This document shows, one piece after another, positions 40,840-50,527 of a DNA stretch of 64,000 nt. The stretch's first letter is position 1. Each line of letters starts with the position of its first letter. The translations under genes and the position numbers were made by a program. The DNA is taken from the NCBI RefSeq assembly GCF_000934765.1, contig NZ_JYNN01000005.1, positions 1-64,000 of the forward strand, written 5' to 3'. The notes beneath the pieces are model-generated. The model saw nothing but the letters and a program-made list of their open reading frames with translations, had not been told where the DNA came from and made no database searches. Source of the DNA: Thiomicrospira microaerophila (GTDB lineage Bacteria > Pseudomonadota > Gammaproteobacteria > Thiomicrospirales > Thiomicrospiraceae).

Positions 40840-41667
40840 CTAAAAACCTTCCGCGCGTTGTCGAAGAAAAACCGCATGCCGTGGCCAACCGTTTCGGGTG
40901 TAGCCGTTATATTGATAGGTAACCTGTACGCCGATCGCAGGCGGATCAGCGCGCATCGCATCGCTCAAACCACTACCTAAACGCAACAGCTGATTTTGTT
41001 CGTTAATACAGAGTAAGGCGCCGACCATCCCCTCATACTTCCCCTGTCCCTCTGTATAGCCGGTGACGGTGCATTCAGCATCATATTTTGGCTTGAGCTT
41101 CAGCGCGAAAGGCGAACGGCCCGTGTGATAAGGCTGATTTGGCTCACGCAATACCAAGCCTTCTGCACCCTGCTCAACACTCTGCGCCAGCATCTTGTCT
41201 AAATCATCCAACGGTCGCAGCGGTGTTTGCTGAATAATGTGCAGATGCTTAACAGGCTGGTGTATTAAAAACTGTTCAAGCTTACTCAGTCTTGCCATTA
41301 AGCCGCCGGGTTGATTGGGCACTTCAAAAATATAAAAGCCGACTTGTCGCCAATCATCACTCGGTTGTTGACGCCGCACAATGGATAAGGTCTGCTCAAA
41401 CTGACCGCGCCCAATCCATAACTCACCATCCAACTCAAAAGGCGGCAGGTTTTTGGTAAACCAGTTTGGCGGATTAAATGCATTTCCCTGACGACTTACA
41501 AGCTGTTTGCCATCCCAGTAAGCCCGCACACCGTCAAGTTTCTCACTCACCAGCCAGCCGGTTACATCCTGCGGCTGATACTCAGTGAGTAAAACCAAAT
41601 CGGGCGCTTTGGCCTGTGCCGCCACCCCAAATTGAATGATTGCCAGAATGATCAGTAGTCTAAACAT
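40840..41667 (-). CDS. Periplasmic ATP-dependent DNA ligase (LigE type)
   Basis: 275 residues. A signal peptide at 1-20 (MFRLLIILAIIQFGVAAQAKA) predicts export. The adenylation motif is EKLDGVRAYW with the nucleophilic lysine, followed by LDGELWIGR, EGLVLREP and FALKLKPKYDAE. A short OB domain ends the protein. This minimal ligase with a leader peptide is a known class in gammaproteobacteria and epsilonproteobacteria, proposed to act on imported DNA. Family match is clear; the role is inferred. Confidence 0.88.
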   Translation of the reverse strand: MFRLLIILAIIQFGVAAQAKAPDLVLLTEYQPQDVTGWLVSEKLDGVRAYWDGKQLVSRQGNAFNPPNWFTKNLPPFELDGELWIGRGQFEQTLSIVRRQQPSDDWRQVGFYIFEVPNQPGGLMARLSKLEQFLIHQPVKHLHIIQQTPLRPLDDLDKMLAQSVEQGAEGLVLREPNQPYHTGRSPFALKLKPKYDAECTVTGYTEGQGKYEGMVGALLCINEQNQLLRLGSGLSDAMRADPPAIGVQVTYQYNGYTRNGWPRHAVFLRQRAEGF

Positions 41668-41756
41668 GGCTGTCCCCTTAACTAAAAAGAAAACCTATTG
41701 TAAAACACTACAGACAAAAACCCTTTAAAATCACGTATAACATAATTCATATCAAC

Positions 41757-41781
41757 AAAAAACCCGCCGAAGCGGGTTTTT
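41757..41781 (-). terminator. Rho-independent terminator after the first fcc module
   Basis: Stem AAAACCCGC/GCGGGTTTT around CGAA, with flanking A and T runs, 31 bases past the fccB stop. Confidence 0.85.
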
Positions 41782-41790
41782 CAGAATTAC

Positions 41791-41804
41791 AACCAGGCCT
41801 GGTT
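41791..41804. repeat. Perfect dispersed palindrome AACCAGGCCTGGTT (intergenic)
   Basis: Between the terminator and the 3' end of the first sulfide dehydrogenase flavoprotein gene. Confidence 0.85.
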
Positions 41805-41811
41805 AGATCAA

Positions 41812-43110
41812 CTAACCCCAAACCTCGTCGGCGATACTGTTGTACCAACCTTGGGTGTAAATGGCTTCCATTTTGCGTACATCAGGCGCCGCGCCCATCG
41901 GAGAGACCCCACCTGAACCCGGCACTGAAACAATTTTGCCATCTTGGAAATCATAAATCGCCGCGACAGAAATCGCATAATCCGGTGTAACCAATGAATA
42001 ACAGGTATTTACGTTTTTCGCTGAAATCGGTTCTTGACCTGCCATCGCTAATACGATATTGGCCGCACAGGAACGTGCTTGGCTGGTCGCTGAATGACCC
42101 GATTTTGGCATAGGTCCAGCAATACAGGCATCGCCGATTACATGGATGTTTTTGTGAATTGTAGATTCAAACGTTTGTTGATTAATCGGACAATAACCAG
42201 ACTCATTCGTCAGACCGGTCGCTACGGCCAATTTACCGGCTTTTTGTGGCGGGATATAGTTAATTACATCGGCCTTCACCTTGCCATAATCCGCGTCAAT
42301 GGTTTTATTCTTAACATCAATGCTTCTCAGCTTCCCCCCATCATCCAACTTGACATGTTCAATCATCTGACCGTAGTTTAACTCCCAGCCCTCAACGAAC
42401 AAGCCCTGCTTAGAAAAGGCATTTTTTTGATCTAAAATTAAAATCTTAGCCGTTGGATTATTTTGCTTGAGATAGTGGGCCACCATGCCAACGCGCTCAT
42501 AAGGGCCAGGTGGGCAACGGAAAGGGTTAGGTGGCGCAACCATTGCGAAGGTACCGCCTTGTCTCATAGACTGGAGCTGATCACGCAATAACAGGGTTTG
42601 ATCACCGGCTTTATAGGCGTGCGGTAAAAATTTCTCGGTGTTTTCATCGACACCTGCATGCACATCCCACTTGAAGTCAATGCCTGGTGATACAACCAAC
42701 TTGTCATAGGCCATTGTTTTGCCACTTGCTAACTTGATCACTTGCTTGTCAGGGTCAACCGAGGCAACCGTTTCGTGCATTACATTAATGCCGTTCTTTT
42801 TGGCCGCATTATAGTTATGCGTGATTTGTTTCATTTCATGGAAACCGCCAATCACCCAGTTAGAACCAGGGCAGGTAATGTACTCTTTGTTAGGTTCAAT
42901 GAGGGTGACATTTAATTCAGGGTTATAGCGTTTTAGGTATTTGGCTGCGGCTGAGCCACCAAATCCACCACCGATGACCACAACGTTTCCAGCGCCTTTA
43001 CGGCCGGTCGTTGAGCAACCGGTTAAGGCCAAAGCCGCTGGTGCGGCAATACCCGCCGCCGCTAATTGAATCATCTGACGACGTGTCAATTTTGAAAATA
43101 CGTTTTTCAT
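41812..43110 (-). CDS. Flavocytochrome c sulfide dehydrogenase flavoprotein, copy 1 (FccB/SoxF-like)
   Basis: 432 residues. The leader combines a twin arginine (TRRQMIQ) with a lipobox (LTGC, Cys32), so a Tat-exported lipoprotein is predicted. FAD motif VVVIGGGFGGSAAAKYL. The redox-disulfide cysteines of this family appear in [15 protein letters not shown] and NVNTCYSLVTPDYA. The segment near the flavin reads ITCPGSNWVIGG, different from copy 2. Oxidises sulfide and passes electrons to the partner cytochrome c, encoded 10 bp upstream. Confidence 0.9.
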   Translation of the reverse strand: MKNVFSKLTRRQMIQLAAAGIAAPAALALTGCSTTGRKGAGNVVVIGGGFGGSAAAKYLKRYNPELNVTLIEPNKEYITCPGSNWVIGGFHEMKQITHNYNAAKKNGINVMHETVASVDPDKQVIKLASGKTMAYDKLVVSPGIDFKWDVHAGVDENTEKFLPHAYKAGDQTLLLRDQLQSMRQGGTFAMVAPPNPFRCPPGPYERVGMVAHYLKQNNPTAKILILDQKNAFSKQGLFVEGWELNYGQMIEHVKLDDGGKLRSIDVKNKTIDADYGKVKADVINYIPPQKAGKLAVATGLTNESGYCPINQQTFESTIHKNIHVIGDACIAGPMPKSGHSATSQARSCAANIVLAMAGQEPISAKNVNTCYSLVTPDYAISVAAIYDFQDGKIVSVPGSGGVSPMGAAPDVRKMEAIYTQGWYNSIADEVWG

Positions 43111-43120
43111 TATGCTTCTC

Positions 43121-43420
43121 CTATTGTCCTTGTTTACCGATAAATTTCGCCATTAGCTCAATTTCTTCATCGGTATAGCCTTTCGCATGACGATCCATAA
43201 TCGTGCCAGTACGCGTGCCATCACGATAGGCCTTCATTTGGCTAATAATCATTGAAGCAGGATAGTTTTCAAGGGTAGGAATCGTTGCATTCGCTAAACG
43301 GCCTTCATAGCCATGACAAGAAAAGCAGCTGTTGGCGAGTAATTCACCGCGTTCGACGGCTTGGACGGGTAATGCGGTAGCCAAGATTAACCCTGCTGCG
43401 GGTAATAGAACTTTTTTCAT
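43121..43420 (-). CDS. Monoheme cytochrome c, partner of copy 1
   Basis: 99 residues. Signal peptide 1-21 (KKVLLPAAGLILATALPVQA), one heme site CFSCHG, and a distal methionine candidate in IDRHAKGYTDEEIELMAKFIG. Half the size of the diheme partner of copy 2. First gene of the pair with the flavoprotein. Confidence 0.88.
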   Translation of the reverse strand: MKKVLLPAAGLILATALPVQAVERGELLANSCFSCHGYEGRLANATIPTLENYPASMIISQMKAYRDGTRTGTIMDRHAKGYTDEEIELMAKFIGKQGQ

Positions 43421-43600
43421 TAGTTATACCTCAATTTTATGTTTTAAAAGGTGTTGTCGACTATAAATGAGATGCTTTGGTGCCGCCAATAGAAATTTAC
43501 TGGGGACCATAAAATATTCTTATATCAAGATATAAAGAAATTGTGGGGAAAGCGTGCACAGAAGCTAGTGCGTTGATTTAAATTAGATTTTCCATATTCA

Positions 43601-43630
43601 AAAAAATGGGCGCTAATAAAGCGCCCGTTT
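43601..43630 (-). terminator. Rho-independent terminator after the second fcc module
   Basis: Stem GGGCGC/GCGCCC with loop TAATAAA, followed by a T run on the minus strand, 31 bases past the stop. Confidence 0.85.
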
Positions 43631-43660
43631 CAACCAACTAAGGAAATATTATTTACCCCT

Positions 43661-44968
43661 TTATTTAAAGGTATCGGCCACAATATTATTGAACCAAGAG
43701 TAGGCATACTGTACTTCACGCTTACGATCACGCGCATTAAATCCGTCACCACCAGGTGTTAGACCACCCGAATTAGGCACCGAAATGATCTTATCACCCT
43801 CATAGGCATAAACCGCCGCAACCGAAATGGCTTCGTCATGCGCCACAATTGAGTAACAGGTGTTCACCCATGAAGGCTCAATCATCGCTTTACCGGTTAA
43901 TGAAGCATAAACAGCAACGGCGGTTACTTTAGCTTCCGAGTTAGCGGCATAACCTGATTTTGGCAAAGGATCAGCTACAGCGGCATCCCCTACTACATAA
44001 ATATCCTTGTGAATGGACGACTCAAAGGTTTTACCTTGAATCGGGCACCAACCTGCATCATTGGTTAAGCCTGCAATTTGTGCAATCTTGCCTGCTGTTT
44101 GTGGCGGGATGATATTTAACACATCCGCTTTCACTTTTTTACCTGATGCGGTAGTCACGGTTTTGGTTTTAGGGTCAACACTCACCACACCATCATTACC
44201 GTGCCACTCAATCATCGCATTTGGACCTTCATATCCATAGTGACGACGCCATGCATCTTCAAACAAGCCTTTCTTAGAAAACGCACCTTTTGGATCAAGC
44301 ATAATTACTTTTGACTTAGGCTTATTGTCTTTCAGATATTTAGCCACTAACGAAGCACGCTCATACGGGCCAGGTGGACAACGGAATGGGTTAGGTGGGC
44401 AAACTAATACATAAGTACCACCGTCCTTCATCGCGGCTAACTGATCACGAAGGATAGCGGTTTGCTCGCCGGCTTTCCAAGCATGAGGAATGGTTTTCGC
44501 CACTTCAGCGGAATAACCTTGAATCGCACCATAGTTAAGTGCGACACCCGGTGCAACGATGCAACGGTCATAACCAAATGACTTGCCGCCTTTGGTGGAT
44601 ACTTTTTTACCTTTTGCATCAATGCCAGTGACTTCGTCGATAACCACATTGATACCTTGTTTTTTCAAGCCATCCAAGGTGAAACGAATGGTTTTAATAT
44701 CGCGATCACCATTAATCACTTCGTTACTCATAAAGCAAGTATGGTAATCCGCACCCGCTTCAATCAAGGTCACGTCCATTTTAGGGTCAAGGCGCTTTAA
44801 CGATTTCGCCGCTGTTGCACCCGCGATACCACCACCAACGATAACAACCTTGTGCTTGCCACCATGGTTGTGAGCAGAAGCCAAGCCACTAAAACTCGCC
44901 ATGGAACCTGCCGCCACACTAACGGCTGAGGCTTTAAGGAGATTTCTTCTTGTCATATTTAATTTCAT
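43661..44968 (-). CDS. fccB: Flavocytochrome c sulfide dehydrogenase flavoprotein, copy 2 (FccB/SoxF)
   Basis: 435 residues. Tat leader ([18 protein letters not shown]... ending near ASA) without lipobox, so probably soluble periplasmic. FAD motif [30 protein letters not shown] as in classical FccB, and redox cysteines in [14 protein letters not shown] and [15 protein letters not shown]. Oxidises sulfide to polysulfide/sulfur. Partner diheme cytochrome is 12 bp upstream. Clearly a paralog of copy 1 but diverged. Confidence 0.92.
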   Translation of the reverse strand: MKLNMTRRNLLKASAVSVAAGSMASFSGLASAHNHGGKHKVVIVGGGIAGATAAKSLKRLDPKMDVTLIEAGADYHTCFMSNEVINGDRDIKTIRFTLDGLKKQGINVVIDEVTGIDAKGKKVSTKGGKSFGYDRCIVAPGVALNYGAIQGYSAEVAKTIPHAWKAGEQTAILRDQLAAMKDGGTYVLVCPPNPFRCPPGPYERASLVAKYLKDNKPKSKVIMLDPKGAFSKKGLFEDAWRRHYGYEGPNAMIEWHGNDGVVSVDPKTKTVTTASGKKVKADVLNIIPPQTAGKIAQIAGLTNDAGWCPIQGKTFESSIHKDIYVVGDAAVADPLPKSGYAANSEAKVTAVAVYASLTGKAMIEPSWVNTCYSIVAHDEAISVAAVYAYEGDKIISVPNSGGLTPGGDGFNARDRKREVQYAYSWFNNIVADTFK

Positions 44969-44980
44969 CTTAACTACTCC

Positions 44981-45595
44981 TTATTCCTTGCCTGATGCAT
45001 AATAATCCAACAACTGTTGAAGCCCTGCATCACCGTGACGGTTCATCATACTTTCTAACTCACGTTTCATGCGTGACTCTTTGTATTCGCGATCACCCGA
45101 CATATAATCCTGTAAGCTGTATTCTAAGTAAGCGCGCATTTGGCCAGACAAAAAGCCTGAGTCATCTTCTGGGTTAGTGCCTGCGGCATCATGACAACGA
45201 TCACAGAATGAATTGTGTAAGCGCTGACCTAGTTGCGCGGCACGAGGATCATGAGGCTGCTCCACTTGAACATATTTTTGCTTAGCAAAATACTTAGCCA
45301 TATCGGCAATATCTTGATCCGTGTAGGCTTTTGCTAGACGGGTCATAATGGTGTTTGGACGCTCACCTGCGCGGAATTCTTTCATTGAGTCAATAAAATA
45401 CTGTTCAGACATACCGCCGATTGAAGGGATGGCTGGCCCATCACTAATCCCATTAATACCATGACAGCCTACACAGGTATTGGCCAACATTGTGCCACGA
45501 TCAAACTCAGCTTGTGCGATACCGCTGGCCATCATGCCACCCGCAAGTAACACACCCATCCATTTTTTTAAGGATGGCTTTTTGGTGTTTTTCAT
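44981..45595 (-). CDS. fccA: Diheme cytochrome c, partner of copy 2 (FccA-like)
   Basis: 204 residues. Signal peptide to about 29 (GVLLAGGMMASGIAQA). Two heme sites, CVGCHG and CDRCHD, in two cytochrome c4-like halves. Takes electrons from the flavoprotein encoded just downstream. Confidence 0.88.
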   Translation of the reverse strand: MKNTKKPSLKKWMGVLLAGGMMASGIAQAEFDRGTMLANTCVGCHGINGISDGPAIPSIGGMSEQYFIDSMKEFRAGERPNTIMTRLAKAYTDQDIADMAKYFAKQKYVQVEQPHDPRAAQLGQRLHNSFCDRCHDAAGTNPEDDSGFLSGQMRAYLEYSLQDYMSGDREYKESRMKRELESMMNRHGDAGLQQLLDYYASGKE

Positions 45596-45715
45596 AGATT
45601 TCTCCTCTTAAGTCGAGTCTTGCCGCTTTCCAATGACTCAACCAAGAGTCGATCTAGAAAGCTGCGCTCAGCGCTTATGCGCTTTTTTTAAATCCGGCAT
45701 GCTGCCGGTTTGCTA

Positions 45716-45744
45716 TAAAAAATCCCACGCGAAGATGGGATTTT
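45716..45744 (-). terminator. Rho-independent terminator after the tetraheme cytochrome gene
   Basis: Stem AATCCCA/TGGGATT with a short loop and a T run on the minus strand, directly past the stop. Confidence 0.75.
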
Positions 45745-45752
45745 AAATGGGG

Positions 45753-46328
45753 TTAGTAGGGTAACTCTGCTTTAGAAACCAAAGGCTCCATGGGCTCGTG
45801 ATGCGCCACACCTTTATGGCAATCAATACAGGTTTCACCCTCCTCAATCGCGCGAGGATGACGGCGCTGGGCTGAACGCCCTTGTGCGTCAATATCCATG
45901 GCATCGTAACTGTGACAGGTGCGACACTCCGCCGAGTCATTGGCTTTCATTTTGTCCCAAACAATATTCGCCATACGCCAGCGATGCTCTTCAAAATGGG
46001 CTAGATAAGCTTCAGGATCATTTTTGATCTCACTGCTGACCGCAAAGTTGCCTAGAAACTCATGGTAGATGTCTTTAACGGCGATAATTTTTGCGGTCAC
46101 TTTAGGCACAAACTCTTTAGGCACATGGCAATCTGAACAGGTGGCGCGAACCCCTGAGGCATTGTTGTAATGTGCCGTTTCTTTGTACTCTTCATAGTTG
46201 ATTTTCATGCTATGACAAGAAGTACAAAACTCCATCTCATTGGTATAGTCGAATACCACATTCATTGCACCATAGGATGCAAAACCTAAAACAAATACGC
46301 CAGCAAACGCTAGATAGAGTTTTTTCAT
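45753..46328 (-). CDS. NapC/NirT-type tetraheme cytochrome c
   Basis: 191 residues with an N-terminal membrane anchor (LYLAFAGVFVLGFASYGAM) and four heme sites CTSCH, CSDCH, CRTCH and CIDCH. This matches NapC/NirT quinol dehydrogenases, which move electrons between the quinone pool and periplasmic partners. No reductase it could serve (Nap, Nir, Nrf) is nearby; the fcc modules are. A link to sulfide-derived electrons is inference. Confidence 0.9.
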   Translation of the reverse strand: MKKLYLAFAGVFVLGFASYGAMNVVFDYTNEMEFCTSCHSMKINYEEYKETAHYNNASGVRATCSDCHVPKEFVPKVTAKIIAVKDIYHEFLGNFAVSSEIKNDPEAYLAHFEEHRWRMANIVWDKMKANDSAECRTCHSYDAMDIDAQGRSAQRRHPRAIEEGETCIDCHKGVAHHEPMEPLVSKAELPY

Positions 46329-46461
46329 CTCGTTAGTCCTTTCAAGATATTGTCATTATTTTTGCGATATGTTACGGAAATGTGAAAAAGAAAGACACTC
46401 AGTTTTTTCAATGACCTTAATAAAATTATTTTATGGGAGGAAATAAAATTTACTTTGCCCC

Positions 46462-47103
46462 TTAATTTATAGGGAATTTATTTAACCCTTCCAATAGCTT
46501 AGATACCACTTGCCATTCCGTCGAGTCCTGTTGCAATAAGCCTTGAAGAGCTAATAAATCTTTTTGTGCTTGTTCTAAATCTCCATTTTGACGCGCCACT
46601 AACGCACTGGACCATAAAACCTCAACCGAATTCGGTGCGAGTTTGCGCGCCGTAGCGACCAAAGCTTGTGCGCGTAGATTGAACACCCCTCCCTCACGCT
46701 CTGCCAGGCTATCCGCCAAGGCAATCATCACCTGCGGGTTATTCTGATCTAATTGATAAGCCCGCTCATAGGCTTCGCTGGCACGTCGCCAGTTTTCTAA
46801 GGTGCTGTGCGAGTGCCCTAACATCATCCAACCCTGAATATCTTCAGGCGTTTGTATTAAACGCGCTTCGAGTTGATCAACCAGTGTTCGGGTGGCGTTT
46901 TCAACTGTTCTTTGCTGATGCTGCTCTGCCACCAGGCCGGGTTGACCCAGCTGCCCATAACCCAACAACACCATTAAGGGTAAACTGATAAAACTGATCA
47001 GAATGACCGGCGACTTCACCATCTGATGACGCTTAGCCAGCGCATATAACAACCCCATCGCCAGCAAAATTAACAGCAACAAGCCTAACCAAAGTTCAAT
47101 CAT
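46462..47103 (-). CDS. ccmI: Cytochrome c maturation protein CcmI (TPR)
   Basis: 213 residues from the ATG at 47103, overlapping the ccmH stop by 8 bp; an upstream in-frame start would lie inside ccmH. Two membrane helices (LWLGLLLLILLAMGLLYAL, VILISFISLPLMVLLGYG), then TPR helices (GWMMLGHSHSTLENWRRASEAYERAYQL). Apocytochrome c chaperone, shorter than E. coli CcmH/CcmI forms. Last gene of the ccm cluster. Confidence 0.85.
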   Translation of the reverse strand: MIELWLGLLLLILLAMGLLYALAKRHQMVKSPVILISFISLPLMVLLGYGQLGQPGLVAEQHQQRTVENATRTLVDQLEARLIQTPEDIQGWMMLGHSHSTLENWRRASEAYERAYQLDQNNPQVMIALADSLAEREGGVFNLRAQALVATARKLAPNSVEVLWSSALVARQNGDLEQAQKDLLALQGLLQQDSTEWQVVSKLLEGLNKFPIN

Positions 47104-47539
47104 CGTGTTTTTCCTTTTGCGCATCGACTTGGGTTTGGCGCACATAGCTCACCACCCAATAGACCGAAAACAGCAATAATAAAAAGGGCGCAATCCACAG
47201 AATCAAGGTATTGGCCTGCAAGGGCGGTCGGTACAGCACAAAATCGCCATAACGCTGCACCATAAAATCGACAATCTGCTTTTCATCGGCGTTTTGATAA
47301 CGCACCATCTGATAAAGTTGCTGGCGAAGGTCTTGTGCTAAGGGCGCGGTGGATTCGAGAATATTTTGGTTTTGACACACCACACAGCGCAATTCGCGCG
47401 CCATTTTCTGATACAACAGCTTTTGCTCGGCGGTATCAAACTGATAGCTTTCAATCACGGCTTGCGCTGACAAGGGAATTAGGCTGACAAACGCCAGCAG
47501 CACCAAAGACCAAACCGCTTTCATCGCACTAGCTTTCAT
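47096..47539 (-). CDS. ccmH: Cytochrome c maturation protein CcmH
   Basis: 147 residues. Signal peptide, redox motif LRCVVCQNQN, QDLRQQLYQMV helix, one C-terminal membrane helix (LILWIAPFLLLLFSVYWVV). Reduces apocytochrome cysteines. Overlaps ccmG by 4 bp. Confidence 0.94.
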   Translation of the reverse strand: MKASAMKAVWSLVLLAFVSLIPLSAQAVIESYQFDTAEQKLLYQKMARELRCVVCQNQNILESTAPLAQDLRQQLYQMVRYQNADEKQIVDFMVQRYGDFVLYRPPLQANTLILWIAPFLLLLFSVYWVVSYVRQTQVDAQKEKHDD

Positions 47540-48069
47540 CTGCCCCCCTTGGCATCCAGCTTTTGCAAAGCCGGCAGGAGAGAGCGCTCAATGCGCTCGG
47601 GAGTCAATGCGCCCATCCATTTATCCACCACGCGACCTTGCGCATCAATCAAAAAGGTTTCTGGCGTGCCAATCAAACCCCAATCCATTCCGATGCGCCC
47701 GGTGGGGTCAAAAATAACATGCTGATAGGGGTTACCATGCTGGTCCAACCAAGCCTTAGCGTCATCCGCTTGATCTTTGTAATTTAAACCCACTATAACC
47801 AGGCCTGGTTGTGTTTTAGTTAATTCCATTAAATGCGAATGTTCAAGATAACAGCCAGAACACCAGGATGCCCAAGCATTTAACAACCAGGCCTGGTTGA
47901 AATCGGCGCTATCAATCGGCTGTTCGCTGAGCAGATCGGTGCCCTGTAAAGCCGGTGCCATTTGCCCCACCAGCGGTGAAGGCACATGACGTGGATTCAA
48001 CATCAAACCCACCACAAACAGCGCGACTAAACCGCCAAAAATCCACAAGGGCCAACTGGCTTTTTTCAT
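47536..48069 (-). CDS. ccmG: Thiol:disulfide interchange protein CcmG (DsbE)
   Basis: 177 residues. Membrane anchor (PLWIFGGLVALFVVGLML), thioredoxin fold with active site WASWCSGCYLEH and cis-Pro GTPETFLIDAQG. Overlaps ccmF and ccmH by 4 bp each. Two perfect palindromes, 47797-47810 and 47885-47898, lie 75 bp apart in different reading frames (Pro-Gly-Leu-Val and Asn-Gln-Ala-Trp). Confidence 0.94.
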   Translation of the reverse strand: MKKASWPLWIFGGLVALFVVGLMLNPRHVPSPLVGQMAPALQGTDLLSEQPIDSADFNQAWLLNAWASWCSGCYLEHSHLMELTKTQPGLVIVGLNYKDQADDAKAWLDQHGNPYQHVIFDPTGRIGMDWGLIGTPETFLIDAQGRVVDKWMGALTPERIERSLLPALQKLDAKGGR

Positions 48070-50039
48070 TTCAGCGCCTCCTGTTCTTTGGGCGCATTAG
48101 CGGCATTGGTCGCACTCGTTGCCATCGTCGCACGGGTCGAATTGCGTCGCCCCCAAACCGCGATTAATCCACCGATCGCCATCAGCAACGCCCCCAACCA
48201 AATGCCACGAATAAACGGTTTATACTGAATGCGAAAACTCCATGCGCCCTCATCACCAATCGGCTCGCCCAAGGCGACATAAATATCACGACTCAAACGC
48301 CCATCCAGTGCCACCTCTGACATCGGCATTTCATGACCGATATAAATGCGTTTTTCCGGATGTAAAAACTGGATAAATTCCTCACCACGGTAAAGCCGAA
48401 GTGTCCCCTCGGTGGTTAAATAGTTTGGCCCCGCCCCCTGCGCCACACTTTGGAAATGCAGGCGATACTCTTTAAGCGGCACCGACTCACCCGGGGCAAG
48501 TCGAATATCGCGCTCAATGCCATACAAGCTCGAAAGTGTAATCCCCGCAATCATCACCGCAAACCCGATGTGCGCCAGCGCCGCACCGAGCATAGGTTTA
48601 GCAATCCGACCGGTTTTGCGCGCATGATTCAACAACCAAGCCAAAGCGCCAAATCCTATCCAAGCGGTCAACGCGATACCCAGCAACGCCATGCCCTGTA
48701 GATCCGGCATCAACCAAAGCGCGGCGAGTAACACCGCGATCGCCGTGAATAGCCCCAGCCACCAAAGCTCTTTTGCCAAGCGTCCAACCGAATCTTGCTT
48801 CCAACGGATATAAAACCCCACCCCCATCAAGATCGCCAACGGAATCGTTAAAGGAATAGTAATCGCATTAAAATAAGGCGGCCCGACCGAAAGCTTACCC
48901 ATCCCCAGCGCATCCAACAACAGAGGATAAAGCGTGCCCAACAAGACGCTGGCGGTCATCACCATCAGCAGCACATTGTTGAACAACAGTGCGGTTTCTT
49001 TTGATTGAATTTGCATCGGCTTGATTTTGACCATCTTGGGCGCGCGCGCACTAAACAACGCCAACGCACTGCCAATCACCACCACCAAATAAATCAGAAT
49101 ATAGGTACCACGCGTCGGGTCGGTGGCAAAGGCATGCACCGAGGTCAACACGCCTGAGCGCACCAAAAACGCACCGACCAAGCTCATTGCAAACGCCAAA
49201 ATCGCCAATAACAAGGTCCAGCCAATCAGCTGGCCGCGCTTTTCACTCACTAACAGCGAATGAATCAAGGCGGTCGCCACCAGCCAAGGCAGGAGCGACG
49301 CATTTTCAACCGGGTCCCAGAACCACCAGCCTCCCCAGCCTAATTCATAATAAGCCCACCAACTACCAAGCAAAATCCCTAGCGTCAAAAACGCCCAGGA
49401 TACCAACGTCCATTGACGTGCCCATGCAAAGGTCTGTGGGCGCGCTTCGCCCAGCCAAAGTTGCGCCACCGCCAAAGAAAAACTCACCGCCAAGCCCACA
49501 TACCCCATATACAACAAGGGCGGATGAAGAATTAATGCAATATCTTGCAGTAACGGATTTAATCCCAAGCCATCGACCGGCACCGTTGGCAAGCGTTCAA
49601 ATGGATTGGAGGTGAACAAAATAAATAGCAAAAAGCCTAGGACAATAAAGCCCAAACCGCTGAGTGTCAGGCTATGTTCATCAGAAGTCAATGCACCGCG
49701 TTTAAGCGCTACCGCCGCCGTCCAGCCGGTTAGCATCCACGCCCAGAGCAATAACGACCCTTCATGCGCGCCCCACACCGCCGAGAATTTAAAATACCAG
49801 GGCTGGAATAGACTCGAATGCGAGGCAACATACTTGAGCGCAAAATCATCCGCCAAAAACGCCCACACCAAAATCGCCAGTGAAATGCCGGTAAACACAA
49901 AAATACTCAAGGCCAAAACCGGTGCCATCGCCACCAGGCCTGGTTGCTTGCGCCAGCTGCCATAAAACGGCAACAAGGTTAATAACACCGATAACGCAGC
50001 GGCAATAAGTAAAAAAACCAAACCCAGTTCACTGATCAT
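48066..50039 (-). CDS. ccmF: Heme lyase CcmF
   Basis: 657 residues, about 14-15 membrane helices. Tryptophan-rich heme-handling motif WGGWWFWDPVENASLLPWL, plus conserved GLGLNPLLQDIALILHPPLLYMGYVG. Attaches heme from CcmE to apocytochromes. A palindrome copy at 49932-49945 encodes Pro-Gly-Leu-Val. Confidence 0.95.
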   Translation of the reverse strand: MISELGLVFLLIAAALSVLLTLLPFYGSWRKQPGLVAMAPVLALSIFVFTGISLAILVWAFLADDFALKYVASHSSLFQPWYFKFSAVWGAHEGSLLLWAWMLTGWTAAVALKRGALTSDEHSLTLSGLGFIVLGFLLFILFTSNPFERLPTVPVDGLGLNPLLQDIALILHPPLLYMGYVGLAVSFSLAVAQLWLGEARPQTFAWARQWTLVSWAFLTLGILLGSWWAYYELGWGGWWFWDPVENASLLPWLVATALIHSLLVSEKRGQLIGWTLLLAILAFAMSLVGAFLVRSGVLTSVHAFATDPTRGTYILIYLVVVIGSALALFSARAPKMVKIKPMQIQSKETALLFNNVLLMVMTASVLLGTLYPLLLDALGMGKLSVGPPYFNAITIPLTIPLAILMGVGFYIRWKQDSVGRLAKELWWLGLFTAIAVLLAALWLMPDLQGMALLGIALTAWIGFGALAWLLNHARKTGRIAKPMLGAALAHIGFAVMIAGITLSSLYGIERDIRLAPGESVPLKEYRLHFQSVAQGAGPNYLTTEGTLRLYRGEEFIQFLHPEKRIYIGHEMPMSEVALDGRLSRDIYVALGEPIGDEGAWSFRIQYKPFIRGIWLGALLMAIGGLIAVWGRRNSTRATMATSATNAANAPKEQEALK

Positions 50040-50089
50040 TGAAATAAAAAAACCTTATAAGACAAAATTAGACAATTAGACAATTGAGA

Positions 50090-50527
50090 TTAATAAGCCG
50101 CCGCAGGTGGCTTATGCAATGTGGCGGCGACTTCGGGCGGCATATAGTTTTCATCGTGCTTGGCCAAAACTTCCGATGCAACAAACACGCCCTGCGCATT
50201 GAGTTGTCCCTTGGCAACAATCCCCTGGCCTTCGCGGAACAAATCCGGCAGGATGCCAGTGTATTCAACTTGAATCGGGGTTTTTAAATCAGTGATATCA
50301 AACACCACCTTTAAACTATCACTGGCGCGAGACACCGAGTTTTCTACCACGACGCCGCCGACCCGAAAATCACGGTCTATCGGCGCTAAACCCTCCGCGA
50401 CCTCCGAGGTCGAAAAGAAAAACATCATGTTTTGTTGAAAGGCTTGAAAAATCAACGCCGCCGCCGCTGACACACCCAACACCAAAAAACCAACCAACAT
50501 TAATCGCTGACGTTTAACCGGACTCAT
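50090..50527 (-). CDS. ccmE: Heme chaperone CcmE
   Basis: 145 residues. One N-terminal membrane helix, beta barrel with FRVGGVV and VEYTGILPDLFREGQGIVAKG, and the covalent heme site LAKHDENYMPPEV (His124). Its start overlaps ccmD. Confidence 0.95.
   Translation of the reverse strand: MSPVKRQRLMLVGFLVLGVSAAAALIFQAFQQNMMFFFSTSEVAEGLAPIDRDFRVGGVVVENSVSRASDSLKVVFDITDLKTPIQVEYTGILPDLFREGQGIVAKGQLNAQGVFVASEVLAKHDENYMPPEVAATLHKPPAAAY

Noticed and set aside
45668-45688. AGCGCTTATGCGCTTTTTTT hairpin as a plus-strand terminator
   Set aside because: No plus-strand gene ends here; on the minus strand the T run is on the wrong side. Left unassigned.
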